Source: Erysipelotrichaceae bacterium (lineage in GTDB: Bacteria; Bacillota_I; Bacilli_A; Erysipelotrichales; Erysipelotrichaceae). Taken from it: DNA of 43,635 bases. The notes beneath the pieces were generated by a model that saw only the letters and a program-made list of their open reading frames with translations, did not search any database and was not told where the DNA came from. Positions 29,048-36,916 of the stretch are shown here, piece after piece. Location of the stretch: contig JAUNNY010000010.1 in the NCBI GenBank assembly GCA_030531215.1, positions 1 through 43,635 on the forward strand, read 5' to 3'. Each line of letters begins with the position of its first letter. The first letter of the stretch is position 1. The translations under genes were made by a program, and so were the position numbers.

Positions 29048-29228
29048 AATTGATGGAATGATGTGTGAAAGATGCGTAGCGCATGTAAAGAAAGCTTTAG
29101 AAAGTATCGGTAATAATGTCGAAGTATCTTTAGAAGAAAACAAAGCTACATTAGAAACGGAAGCAGATGATAAATTTATCACACAAGTCATCGAAGATGC
29201 TGGGTATGAAGTAGAGGAAATAATCTAA
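29034..29228 (+). CDS. copZ: Copper chaperone
   Basis: Soluble HMA protein of 64 residues that hands Cu(I) to CopA. Metal site MMCERC at residues 9-14. It overlaps the copA end by 14 bases and has an AAGGAGAAG ribosome site. Confidence 0.93.
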   Translation: MKTIKIDGMMCERCVAHVKKALESIGNNVEVSLEENKATLETEADDKFITQVIEDAGYEVEEII

Positions 29229-29482
29229 TGCAAGATCACAAACAAGTTAAGAAATACTTGTCTATAGCTAGAGGCCAATTAGATGGCATTATCAAAATGA
29301 TAGATGAAGATCGTTATTGTATTGATATCTCTGACCAATTAATGGCAACAAGAGCCTTACTCAAGAAAACAAATAATCTTATCATAAAGAATCATATTGA
29401 TAATTGTGTAAAAGATGCAATAAAACAAGGTAATGATGATAAACTAGATGAGGTAATAAAAGTATTAGAAAAACAAATCTAA
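29228..29482 (+). CDS. csoR: Copper-sensing repressor CsoR
   Basis: All-helical DUF156 repressor of 84 residues. The Cu(I) ligands are present: Cys in DRYCIDI (near 36) and the His-x3-Cys pair in NHIDNCV (near 61-65), which separates CsoR from the formaldehyde sensor FrmR and from RcnR. The start overlaps the copZ stop by one base. It should repress the operon through the operator at 26935-26951. Confidence 0.9.
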   Translation: MQDHKQVKKYLSIARGQLDGIIKMIDEDRYCIDISDQLMATRALLKKTNNLIIKNHIDNCVKDAIKQGNDDKLDEVIKVLEKQI

Positions 29483-29494
29483 AAAGGTGAAAAT

Positions 29495-30532
29495 ATGAAG
29501 AAAAGAACAGAAACCAGGCCTATTAAAGTAGGAAACACACAAATAGGTGGCCAAAATAAAGTTGTCATCCAATCTATGACCAATACTAAAACAAAAAATG
29601 TTGAAGCAACCATTCAACAAATTTTGCGTTTAGAAGAAGTCGGCTGCGAAATTATCCGTGTGGCTGTTCTAGATTTAGAAGATGCTAAAGCAATTAAGGA
29701 AATCAAGAAACAAATACACATCCCACTAGTAAGTGATATTCATTTTAATCCCGACTTTGCGATTGAAGCAATTAAATCTGGAACAGATAAAATTAGATTA
29801 AATCCAGGTAATATTGAAAACGAAGAAAAAATAAAAGAAATCGTAAACTTATGTAAAGAAAGAAATGTTCCAATTAGAATAGGTATAAATGCTGGCTCAC
29901 TTAATAAAAAATATGAGCACTCTGAAGAATCGATGATAGCTTCAGCTAAAGATCATTTAAGAATTCTTGAAGCTCTAGATTTTCATGATATTGCCCTATC
30001 ATTTAAATCTTCTGATCCAATCGAATGTATCAAAGCATATCGTTTAGCAGCTGAGAGTTTCCCATATCCATTACATTTAGGCGTTACTGAAGCTGGGGGT
30101 CTATTAAATAGTTCAATCAAGTCATCAGTCGCTTTAGGAAATCTTTTATTAGATGGAATTGGTGATACTATACGTATCTCTATATCTGATGATCCTGTTG
30201 AAGAAGTAAAAGTTGCAAAAAAACTTCTTAGAGTCTGTGGTTTACGCAACGATGTCCCTAATTTAGTTTCGTGCCCAACATGTGGCCGTATCCAATATGA
30301 TATGCTTCCTATCGTCAAACAAATGGAAGAGTACTTAGAAAAAGTAAATAAAAACATTACGGTAGCCATAATGGGATGCCCTGTAAATGGTCCTCAAGAA
30401 GCTAAACGAGCCGATGTAGGAGTTGCAGGTGGAAAAGAAAGTGCCATCTTGTTCAAAAAAGGACAGATTGTTACAACCATTCCTCAAGACAAAATAATGG
30501 AAACATTGGTTAAGGAAATAGAAAAATTCTAA
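29495..30532 (+). CDS. ispG: (E)-4-hydroxy-3-methylbut-2-enyl-diphosphate synthase
   Basis: MEP-pathway iron-sulfur enzyme (GcpE) that converts MEcPP to HMBPP for isoprenoid synthesis. It has 345 residues, with the TIM barrel first (VVIQSMTNTKT, LVSDIHFNP, IRLNPGN, RIGINAGSLNKK). The [4Fe-4S] Cys are SCPTCGR (near 259) and MGCPVNGP (near 295). The usual NGPGEA reads NGPQEA here, keeping Glu. It begins 12 bases after csoR with ribosome site AAAGGTG, so it is likely copper-responsive as part of the operon. Confidence 0.94.
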   Translation: MKKRTETRPIKVGNTQIGGQNKVVIQSMTNTKTKNVEATIQQILRLEEVGCEIIRVAVLDLEDAKAIKEIKKQIHIPLVSDIHFNPDFAIEAIKSGTDKIRLNPGNIENEEKIKEIVNLCKERNVPIRIGINAGSLNKKYEHSEESMIASAKDHLRILEALDFHDIALSFKSSDPIECIKAYRLAAESFPYPLHLGVTEAGGLLNSSIKSSVALGNLLLDGIGDTIRISISDDPVEEVKVAKKLLRVCGLRNDVPNLVSCPTCGRIQYDMLPIVKQMEEYLEKVNKNITVAIMGCPVNGPQEAKRADVGVAGGKESAILFKKGQIVTTIPQDKIMETLVKEIEKF

Positions 30533-30535
30533 CAA

Positions 30536-30564
30536 AAAAGAGAATGAATTAATCATTCTCTTTT
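30536..30564. terminator. Bidirectional terminator after ispG
   Basis: Arms AAAAGAGAATGA and TCATTCTCTTTT with a 5-base loop lie 4 bases past the ispG stop. It also overlaps the last codons of the convergent gene ending at 30553. Confidence 0.85.
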
Positions 30565-31089
30565 AAGTTTGCCTGCATGGACAACATAACTCGTGTGACT
30601 TCCCACGACAAGCCTATTAACAATATTAATCAATGGAGAAAACAAATAAGGTAAGAAGATGAAGCCGATTATCAGCAACAAATTATCTTTGGTGAACATT
30701 GAATACATCTCACCGGGTAATAATCTAATTAAGAAAGTTGATAACAAGAAGAATACTAGAATAGAACCCGCGATGTAGCATAGAATTTCGTTCTTAAAAT
30801 TTATAAGGCGTTCATTAAGCAAAGCATTATCTAAACAAACAACGAATAAGAAATAGCTTAGTTTAGGAAAATAATAAGGAATACTAGATCTAAATAGGAA
30901 AAAGGAAACTAAACTATAAGACAACATGGTTGTCGCCAATAGGCGCCAATAGTTGATGTTTTTTCTATTCGCAAATAATATTGCAATGCCAATTACAACC
31001 ATACCAACACCAACAAAATCTAAACCATTTAACAATAAACACCATCCCATAATAACTAAATAGTAGTTAACCATCAATATCTTTTTCAT
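30553..31089 (-). CDS. Multi-spanning membrane protein, unknown function
   Basis: 178 residues with five or six hydrophobic stretches (LVIMGWCLLLNGLDFVG, MVVIGIAILFA, CYIAGSILVFFLLS, LLLIIGFIFLPYLFSPLI) and a short basic tail. No known family motif was seen. Ribosome site GAGGTGA. It is divergent from the WYL regulator, with the palindrome at 31137-31156 between them, so it is the likely target of that regulator. Confidence 0.7.
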   Translation of the reverse strand: MKKILMVNYYLVIMGWCLLLNGLDFVGVGMVVIGIAILFANRKNINYWRLLATTMLSYSLVSFFLFRSSIPYYFPKLSYFLFVVCLDNALLNERLINFKNEILCYIAGSILVFFLLSTFLIRLLPGEMYSMFTKDNLLLIIGFIFLPYLFSPLINIVNRLVVGSHTSYVVHAGKLKRE

Positions 31090-31136
31090 CTTCTATTCAC
31101 CTCACGAACATATCTTAGCAAATTCACATTCACATA

Positions 31137-31165
31137 TTGTCCAAATATTTGGACAATGTTAAAAT
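31137..31165 (+). promoter_or_regulatory. 20-bp perfect palindromic operator with promoter of the WYL regulator
   Basis: TTGTCCAAATATTTGGACAA (31137-31156) is a perfect inverted repeat. Its first six bases serve as -35 TTGTCC, and TAAAAT (31160-31165) is the -10 with a 17-base spacer. The predicted start falls on the ATG at 31172. It suggests repression of the regulator by its own product. Confidence 0.7.
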
Positions 31166-31171
31166 AAGATT

Positions 31172-32089
31172 ATGCACGAGAATAATCGATCAAGAATCTT
31201 ATCACTAATAAAAATATTAAGAGAAAACACCGATATCGACCATCAATTATCATTGAAGAATATTATTACGCTCTTACAAGAAAATGATATTGAAATAAAG
31301 AACCGTAAAACACTATATGAAGATTTCAAAGTTCTAAGCGATTATGGATACCAAATAGAATATGATGAAGGTTATTATCTATCTGAATCGCCTTTTACGA
31401 TTTCGGAAATTAAGGTTATTGTTGATTCTATTACTTCCCTAAAAAATATCGATGATAAAGTAATGCATAATTTATTAGCTAAGTTATATTCATTCTTGTC
31501 AAAATACGAAAAGAAATTATTGGTTAGTCTTGAATATCATAGCAAACACCATGATAAAAAATTTATTAATCGTCTTGAAGATGCTCTACAAGCTATAAAT
31601 AGTCATACTTATATATCAATAAAGCGTAATAATAATGAAGATGAAATAATTGCGCCATTGTTTTTATATCGTAGTAATGACTATTATTACATGTACTATC
31701 ACTACAAAGGAAATAGTAAAATTTATCACACAAGGTTTGATAATATTTCCTCAATAAAACTAACTGATACTATTGATGATATAAGCATCAGCAAACAACA
31801 AATAATTAAAAACATTAACGAGTCAACTAATTCATTTTATTCCAGTAAAGCAGAAGCGATAGATTTTACAATATGTGAAGATAGTGAATATCTACGTCAA
31901 AGATTAATAGATGATTTCCCTAATATCATTTTTACTAAAAAAGGATTTAATATTAATGCTAGCGTTAATGAAGCATTCTTTTCTAAATGTGTATCATATG
32001 GCACAAAAATAAAAATTAACGATACAAAGATCGCTAATTCTTATTTAGAATATTTAAATAAAATAATTAATAACCATACCAGCAAGTAA
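31172..32089 (+). CDS. WYL-domain transcriptional regulator
   Basis: 305 residues. N-terminal winged HTH (MHENNRSRILSLIKILRENTD...TLYEDFKVLSDYGYQIEYD, the HTH_11/DeoR-like pattern) is followed by a helical linker and a WYL-type ligand domain (YISIKRNNNEDEIIAPLFLYRSND, YYYMYYHYKGNSKIYHTRFDNI) in about 145-215, and a WCX-like C-terminal part. WYL proteins sense nucleic acid or other negatively charged ligands. No ribosome site is seen, and the promoter fits a leaderless mRNA. Its 3' end overlaps the convergent deacetylase-like gene by 23 bases. Confidence 0.85.
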   Translation: MHENNRSRILSLIKILRENTDIDHQLSLKNIITLLQENDIEIKNRKTLYEDFKVLSDYGYQIEYDEGYYLSESPFTISEIKVIVDSITSLKNIDDKVMHNLLAKLYSFLSKYEKKLLVSLEYHSKHHDKKFINRLEDALQAINSHTYISIKRNNNEDEIIAPLFLYRSNDYYYMYYHYKGNSKIYHTRFDNISSIKLTDTIDDISISKQQIIKNINESTNSFYSSKAEAIDFTICEDSEYLRQRLIDDFPNIIFTKKGFNINASVNEAFFSKCVSYGTKIKINDTKIANSYLEYLNKIINNHTSK

Positions 32090-33302
32090 CATCATAGCCA
32101 AGATTTTCAATCGTTAAAGCATCAGATACCGTTACTAGTTGGAAACCTTTTTCTAATAACTTAGGAACTATTTGTTCAACAGCAATGGCGGAATCACTAT
32201 ATATATCATGCATCGCCACAATAGCACCATTATAAGCGTTATCTAAAACTGTTTGGACAATACTATCAACATCTATATCAAGCCAGTCACCCGAATCAAC
32301 ACTCCAGCATATTGCCGGAATACCCGCAATCTTATTTATCGTATCGTTTGTTAACCCGCCTGGCGGCCTGAATAGTTTCATTTCATAATTGATATGATTT
32401 TTGAAAAAATAAATCGGACCATATATTTCATTTTTAATTTGTGATTCCGAAGATAAGTTAACTAAGTACTCTTGATTAGAAGTATTTGAACCATACTCAT
32501 TTCCTTTAGAAATAGAATCTTGCAAGAATGCATAGAGAGCCTCACTATTTTCTAAATAATCTCCTGGTACAAAGAAAGTTGCTGTTGCATCATATTTAGC
32601 CAAAGTATCGACAATCTTGCTTGATGTAGCTTCTCCAACATATATTGGGCCATCTTCAAAAGTTAAACATATATATGGCTTAGATGAATCTAAATATTTA
32701 GGTTTAACATATTCTTCGTCAGGATAGCCAAAATTCATATTCATAAATTTTTGTACATACTTTAAAGGAATATTTACATCTAAATCATATTCATTAAAGT
32801 GGGCAATTAAATCGGTATCGCCAATAAGATATGTTATTTCATCAACATTGATATTATCGGACGTTGTTTCTTCCATAAAGCTAGTTTTATAGTACATATC
32901 TGGATTAGTTTGTTTTATCGTGTATCGCAAATAGTCAGATAATAAAGTTCTGCTTTCTTCGTTTAAGGAATCAAACTTTAGTTCATTATATGAAGAATCA
33001 ACAAAATAATTATTGCCATCACCATATTTGATTAAAAAGTAATCACCATAAGGAACTAAACTATAATCATAGACATTACCACTATCATCGTTATCACATA
33101 TACTCTTCGCAATCTTTTTACCATATGCACTATTAGGATAGTAAATCTTACAAGACAATGTTTGATAAGTTTTCGCATCATTATGAACTGATTTATGGCC
33201 AATAAATTTAATACTCGGAATTATACAAAAAACAATTATTAAAATAGCTATAATCAAGCTAAGTAATATCAAAGGTTTCTTTATCTTCAAGCCTTTAGTC
33301 AT
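32067..33302 (-). CDS. Polysaccharide-deacetylase-like membrane protein with lost metal ligands
   Basis: Membrane-anchored (helix at about 9-30), extracellular NodB-fold protein, 411 residues. NodB motif 1 reads LTFEDGP instead of TFDDGP (near 212), so the catalytic-base Asp is Glu. Motif 2 reads GNEYGSNTSNQEYL (near 264-277), so both metal-binding His of H(S/T)xxH are Asn and Gln. Motif 3 RPPGG, motif 4 WSVDSGDW and motif 5 AMHD are kept. This predicts a weak or inactive deacetylase, perhaps a glycan binder. An N-terminal domain of about 200 residues is unrecognised. No ribosome site; TATAAT lies 7 bases before the ATG. It is also 18 bases after the ABC permease. Confidence 0.82.
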   Translation of the reverse strand: MTKGLKIKKPLILLSLIIAILIIVFCIIPSIKFIGHKSVHNDAKTYQTLSCKIYYPNSAYGKKIAKSICDNDDSGNVYDYSLVPYGDYFLIKYGDGNNYFVDSSYNELKFDSLNEESRTLLSDYLRYTIKQTNPDMYYKTSFMEETTSDNINVDEITYLIGDTDLIAHFNEYDLDVNIPLKYVQKFMNMNFGYPDEEYVKPKYLDSSKPYICLTFEDGPIYVGEATSSKIVDTLAKYDATATFFVPGDYLENSEALYAFLQDSISKGNEYGSNTSNQEYLVNLSSESQIKNEIYGPIYFFKNHINYEMKLFRPPGGLTNDTINKIAGIPAICWSVDSGDWLDIDVDSIVQTVLDNAYNGAIVAMHDIYSDSAIAVEQIVPKLLEKGFQLVTVSDALTIENLGYDVTCWYGY

Positions 33303-33309
33303 ATTTAGA

Positions 33310-33315
33310 ATTATA
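33310..33315 (-). promoter_or_regulatory. -10 box close to the deacetylase-like gene start
   Basis: Minus-strand TATAAT ends 7 bases before the ATG at 33302. With no Shine-Dalgarno site, it fits a leaderless transcript, in addition to possible read-through from the permease gene. The -35 is poor. Confidence 0.35.
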
Positions 33316-33320
33316 CAACA

Positions 33321-34079
33321 TTAACTAGTTATTTTGTCTTTTATATAAGTAGATATAAAATCGATAATTAACATTAATACTATTGCGATCAAAGAATACG
33401 CAAAAACAGGAACTAAGTTAGTCGGGTCACTTCTTTGACTAGAGGCTATCGCTGAACCTAAGCCCAATTTACCTGAACCCGTAATTATTTCAGCCATAAT
33501 TTCAATTTTGAAACCTAAACCAAAACAAGAAGATATTCCTAAAATTATCGAAGGAACAGCTAGAGGTATTTTTATATTTTTATTACAACTAAATACATTG
33601 TCACCATCTACTTTGGATGCTTCGATAATCACTTCATCAATATTCTCTATTCCAGATACTATGGCTTCATAAATAATAGGAAAACAAACCAAGAAAACAA
33701 TGATAATTGGTGAATTTTCAATTCCTACTAAAAGCATAAATAAATAAATAACACTAGCAGTAGGAATTGACTTCATAGTTGAAATAAAAGGAGATAGTAT
33801 TTCCTTAAATTGATTACTATTACCTGCAATAACACCAAATACAAAAGCAACAATAAAAGCAAATAAAAAGCCAAACAACAAGTTTTTTGCACTAACTAAA
33901 ATACAATCATATAAATATGAACTTCCTAATATCTTGCCAGTATATGATAATGTTTCAAATGGACTAGGCAAGATAAAAGAACCTTGTTTTATTAACATAC
34001 TGGCGATTTGCCAAATAGTAAATAACAATACAAGGCCGATAAGACGATAAAACAATTTATTGGAAGTAAATTTCTTCAC
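33321..34079 (-). CDS. ABC transporter permease (SsuC/TauC/ThiX type)
   Basis: Membrane permease of 252 residues with six hydrophobic segments, SFILPSPFETLSY near the start and the docking loop IIEASKVDGDNVFSCNKNIKIPLAVPSIILG near 180, typical of the nitrate, sulfonate and thiamine-precursor class. The start chosen is GTG 34079, since GGGAG lies 7 bases upstream. An in-frame TTG at 34118 has no ribosome site and would overlap the binding-protein gene further. No ATPase gene is nearby, so a shared ATPase from elsewhere must drive it. Confidence 0.85.
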   Translation of the reverse strand: MKKFTSNKLFYRLIGLVLLFTIWQIASMLIKQGSFILPSPFETLSYTGKILGSSYLYDCILVSAKNLLFGFLFAFIVAFVFGVIAGNSNQFKEILSPFISTMKSIPTASVIYLFMLLVGIENSPIIIVFLVCFPIIYEAIVSGIENIDEVIIEASKVDGDNVFSCNKNIKIPLAVPSIILGISSCFGLGFKIEIMAEIITGSGKLGLGSAIASSQRSDPTNLVPVFAYSLIAIVLMLIIDFISTYIKDKITS

Positions 34080-34986
34080 TAGTTTCTCCCATGCCAAACA
34101 AAGAGATAAATTTATCAATAGCTGATTTATCTTCTACAGCATTATTATAGCCTATGCCAACTGTATTATTGTTTGACAAAGCGGCGATATCAGCATCAAT
34201 ATTACCAAACATTGCTTGAGCTAATTCATCAGACAAGCCCGCTTCTTCAATTTTAGTTTTCATAATGTCAGGATTTTCTAATAAAGCGTCAATGTCGCCC
34301 TTCAAGCTTTCCACAAATTCAACAACATCATCATGTTCAACACTATTTTTAACTAGTAATGATGCTTGGAATATTTTTGTTAGAGAAAGATCTTTGTACG
34401 CTTGTTGAAGATTCTCATATACATAAGCATCCTTATTCTTAGAGAAAGCAATAGTTAAAGAAGGTTCAGCCAACAAGACATATTCTGCTTCAGAAGTTTC
34501 TGAAACAAGCTCTCTTAATGCATCTGATGCGTCATTGACATAAGTAATGCCTTCATTGAACCCATCACCATAAACATAGTGGAATAATAAATCAGGAAGT
34601 GAGCCTTCAGAAAACAAAACAATCTTATCGCCGGCATCCATATTTGCATCATCATCTTTGCCAGTAGCACATACAAAGAAATTTCCATATGTAATAAACA
34701 TAACTAATTTGTAGTCGATGCCCTTTTCTAACAAAGTAATCGCCACATTAGTTGGAAGAGCACAGAAATCAGGACCATCCTCACTTAAAACTTGTGTTTT
34801 AATAGCGCCCGCATCCGCAACATCAAATCCATCTAACTTATTATAAAAAACCATGGCTGGTGCTCCTGATGGACATAGAATGGAATAATGTTTTTCTTCT
34901 TCTACTATATTTTCTTGATTTGTTTTATCACTAGAACATCCTACAAGGACTAATAATGCGACTAATAAATAAACTAATTTTTTCAT
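34057..34986 (-). CDS. ABC substrate-binding lipoprotein (NMT1/SsuA-like)
   Basis: Surface receptor of 309 residues with lipobox LLVLVGC. The type-2 binding fold shows YSILCPSGAPAMVFY, FCALPTNVAITLLEKGIDYKLV and YVLLAEPSLTIA, matching the NMT1/SsuA group that binds sulfonates, nitrate or thiamine precursors. The ligand cannot be decided. Start ATG 34986 has GAGGTG 7 bases upstream; two in-frame starts a few codons earlier are less well placed. The 3' end overlaps the permease gene. Its promoter lies 3' of the Crp-type operator. Confidence 0.82.
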   Translation of the reverse strand: MKKLVYLLVALLVLVGCSSDKTNQENIVEEEKHYSILCPSGAPAMVFYNKLDGFDVADAGAIKTQVLSEDGPDFCALPTNVAITLLEKGIDYKLVMFITYGNFFVCATGKDDDANMDAGDKIVLFSEGSLPDLLFHYVYGDGFNEGITYVNDASDALRELVSETSEAEYVLLAEPSLTIAFSKNKDAYVYENLQQAYKDLSLTKIFQASLLVKNSVEHDDVVEFVESLKGDIDALLENPDIMKTKIEEAGLSDELAQAMFGNIDADIAALSNNNTVGIGYNNAVEDKSAIDKFISLFGMGETSEEIYFQ

Positions 34987-35004
34987 ATTCATCACCTCAA
35001 AATA

Positions 35005-35047
35005 ATTATATTAAGATATAATATACGTGTATGTGATTTGAATCACA
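35005..35047. promoter_or_regulatory. Crp/Fnr-type operator between divergent promoters
   Basis: TGTGATTTGAATCACA (35032-35047) is a perfect palindrome of the TGTGA-N6-TCACA type. The minus-strand -10 TATAAT (35005-35010) puts its centre near -41.5 for the ABC operon, the class II activation position. The plus-strand -10 TATAAT (35017-35022) puts the same palindrome just downstream of the regulator's own start, a repressing position. Confidence 0.7.
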
Positions 35048-35052
35048 CTCAT

Positions 35053-35643
35053 ATGAAAAATATCTTAGAAACTTTAACGAAGCAACAAACAAACAATTTG
35101 TTATATAAGACATATAAAAAAGATGCCATTATTTTTCATGAGAATGATACTTGTAAAAACATCGGTATCGTAATTAAAGGAAAAGTATGTATTAGTACTT
35201 ACCTAGAAAATGGTGATGAAGTTATCTTCAATCTATTAGATGAAGATGATATCTTCGGCAACAATCTGGTCTTTTCTTCTAAGCCATACTATAAAGGCGA
35301 TATTGTTGCAAAACAAGAAACGACGATATGTTTTATTGATAAACGCACTTTAATTAAACTATTGAGAACAAACGAAGCTTTTTTAATTAAATATCTTGAG
35401 ATTCAATCAAATTTTGGTAAGGAACTAAACAATAGGATCAAACTTTTATCAATGAACGAAGCTAAAGAAAGACTATTATTTTATCTTCATATAAACAATA
35501 ACACTATAAACTATACATCCATATCTGCTTTAGCTAATATTCTATTTTTGAAAAGAGAAACACTTTCTAGATTAATAAATAAACTAGAAAGGTCTAAAAT
35601 AATAATTAGGAAAGATAAAACAATTATACGATTGGAGAAATAA
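35053..35643 (+). CDS. Crp/Fnr-family transcriptional regulator
   Basis: 196 residues. Cyclic-nucleotide-binding-like beta barrel (KKDAIIFHENDTCKNIGIVIKGKVCISTY, DEDDIFGN) in about 20-105, dimer helix, and C-terminal HTH ISALANILFLKRETLSRLINKLERS (about 150-178). Fnr cysteines and the cAMP-binding Arg motif are not evident, so the effector is unknown. ATG 35053 is chosen; a TTG at 35038 inside the palindrome has no better ribosome site. It likely binds the palindrome just upstream. Two bases separate it from the next gene. Confidence 0.88.
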   Translation: MKNILETLTKQQTNNLLYKTYKKDAIIFHENDTCKNIGIVIKGKVCISTYLENGDEVIFNLLDEDDIFGNNLVFSSKPYYKGDIVAKQETTICFIDKRTLIKLLRTNEAFLIKYLEIQSNFGKELNNRIKLLSMNEAKERLLFYLHINNNTINYTSISALANILFLKRETLSRLINKLERSKIIIRKDKTIIRLEK

Positions 35644-35644
35644 G

Positions 35645-36664
35645 ATGTATTCATTTGAGAACGATTATTCAGAAGGCGCTTGCCCACAAGTATTAAAAGC
35701 TCTAGCAAATACTAATTATGAACAAGTACCAGGATATGGCACAGATAAGTTCTGTGCTAAAGCAAGCGAATTAATTAAGAAAGAACTAAAAAATGATAAT
35801 GTTGATATACATTTCATCCCTGGAGGCACTCCATGTAACACTTTAGCTGTTTCTCTATTAAAACCTTACGAAGCCGTGATAGCTTGCGAAACTGGCCACA
35901 TCAACGTTCATGAAACAGGTTCTGTAGAATCTACAGGTCATAAAATCCTAACCGTATCAACAAAATACGGAAAGATTAAACCTGATCAAATTGAACAAGT
36001 TGTTTTAGATCATCCTGATGAACACATGGTAAAACCAAAGATGGTTTTTATTTCTAACCCTACCGAACTAGGAACTATCTACAATAAACAAGAATTGATA
36101 GAAATATCTGAGATGTGTAAAAAGCACAATCTATATCTATATTTAGATGGCGCAAGACTTGGTTCAGCTCTCGTAGCGGAAACAAATGATTTAACTATGT
36201 CCGATATTTGTGAATATACCGATATGTTTTATATTGGTGGAACAAAAAATGGTGCTTTGTATGGCGAAGCTTTCGTTATTAAAAACGATGAATTAAAACC
36301 AAATTTCAGATATCTAATGAAACAGAAATTATCTATGATGGCTAAATCTCGCGTTATGGGTGTTGAATTTATAACATTATTTACTGATGATCTATATTAT
36401 AAACTAGCCAAACAAGCAAATTTCTGTGCTCAAGCACTTAAACTTGTTTTAAAACACTACGGCATAGAAATGTATATTGAAACATACACCAACCAAATAT
36501 TTGCAATTGTAGAAGACAAATTATTGCGTAAAATAAAACAAGAATATATCGTTTCTGATTGGGCTAAATATGATGAAACACATACCGTCGTCAGATTTGT
36601 ATGTTCTTGGAATTGTAAGAAAAATAATATTAAAGATTTCTATAACTTCTTAAAGAAAATTTAA
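35645..36664 (+). CDS. PLP-dependent beta-eliminating lyase, low-specificity threonine aldolase type
   Basis: Splits threonine to glycine and acetaldehyde, or a related beta-hydroxy amino acid. 339 residues, fold type I. N-terminal MYSFENDYSEGACPQVLKAL, PGGTPCNTLAVSLL, GHINVHETGSVE, YLDGARLGSALV (Asp binds the PLP pyridine N), and the Schiff-base Lys in YIGGTKNGALYGE (near 201). Ribosome site GGAG 7 bases upstream. It is co-transcribed with the Crp-type regulator, so the regulator probably senses a condition tied to glycine or threonine metabolism. Confidence 0.9.
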   Translation: MYSFENDYSEGACPQVLKALANTNYEQVPGYGTDKFCAKASELIKKELKNDNVDIHFIPGGTPCNTLAVSLLKPYEAVIACETGHINVHETGSVESTGHKILTVSTKYGKIKPDQIEQVVLDHPDEHMVKPKMVFISNPTELGTIYNKQELIEISEMCKKHNLYLYLDGARLGSALVAETNDLTMSDICEYTDMFYIGGTKNGALYGEAFVIKNDELKPNFRYLMKQKLSMMAKSRVMGVEFITLFTDDLYYKLAKQANFCAQALKLVLKHYGIEMYIETYTNQIFAIVEDKLLRKIKQEYIVSDWAKYDETHTVVRFVCSWNCKKNNIKDFYNFLKKI

Positions 36665-36916
36665 TTATTTGCGATAGTAACGATAATAAGCTTCATCTTT
36701 TTCTTCATCAATATAGACACTATCTTCATATAAGAAGAAATTAGATGATTTATACAGATCTAGAAAATCATTTATATCTACTGCAAAATAACTGCCGTTA
36801 TCATAACGGCAGATTTTTTTATCGCGTAATATGAATTGATCTTTGCCATTACTGGTGATTATATCGCCTTGTTTTAAATAAGCTAAAGCTTCTGCTACGC
36901 CACTTAATTTTTCCAT
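36665..36916 (-). CDS. Small hypothetical protein
   Basis: 83 residues, acidic with Tyr-rich C terminus (EEKDEAYYRYYRK), no membrane segment, no known family. It directly follows mntP with a one-base overlap, so it is co-expressed. A plus-strand terminator for the convergent aldolase gene is embedded in its coding region at 36792-36820. Confidence 0.65.
   Translation of the reverse strand: MEKLSGVAEALAYLKQGDIITSNGKDQFILRDKKICRYDNGSYFAVDINDFLDLYKSSNFFLYEDSVYIDEEKDEAYYRYYRK
36792..36820 (+). terminator. Terminator for the aldolase operon embedded in an opposite-strand gene
   Basis: Plus-strand arms CTGCCGTTAT and ATAACGGCAG with one-base loop, then ATTTTTTT. It lies 128 bases past the aldolase stop, inside the minus-strand gene 36665-36916, where the same bases encode RYDNGSYFA. 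Confidence 0.75.
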
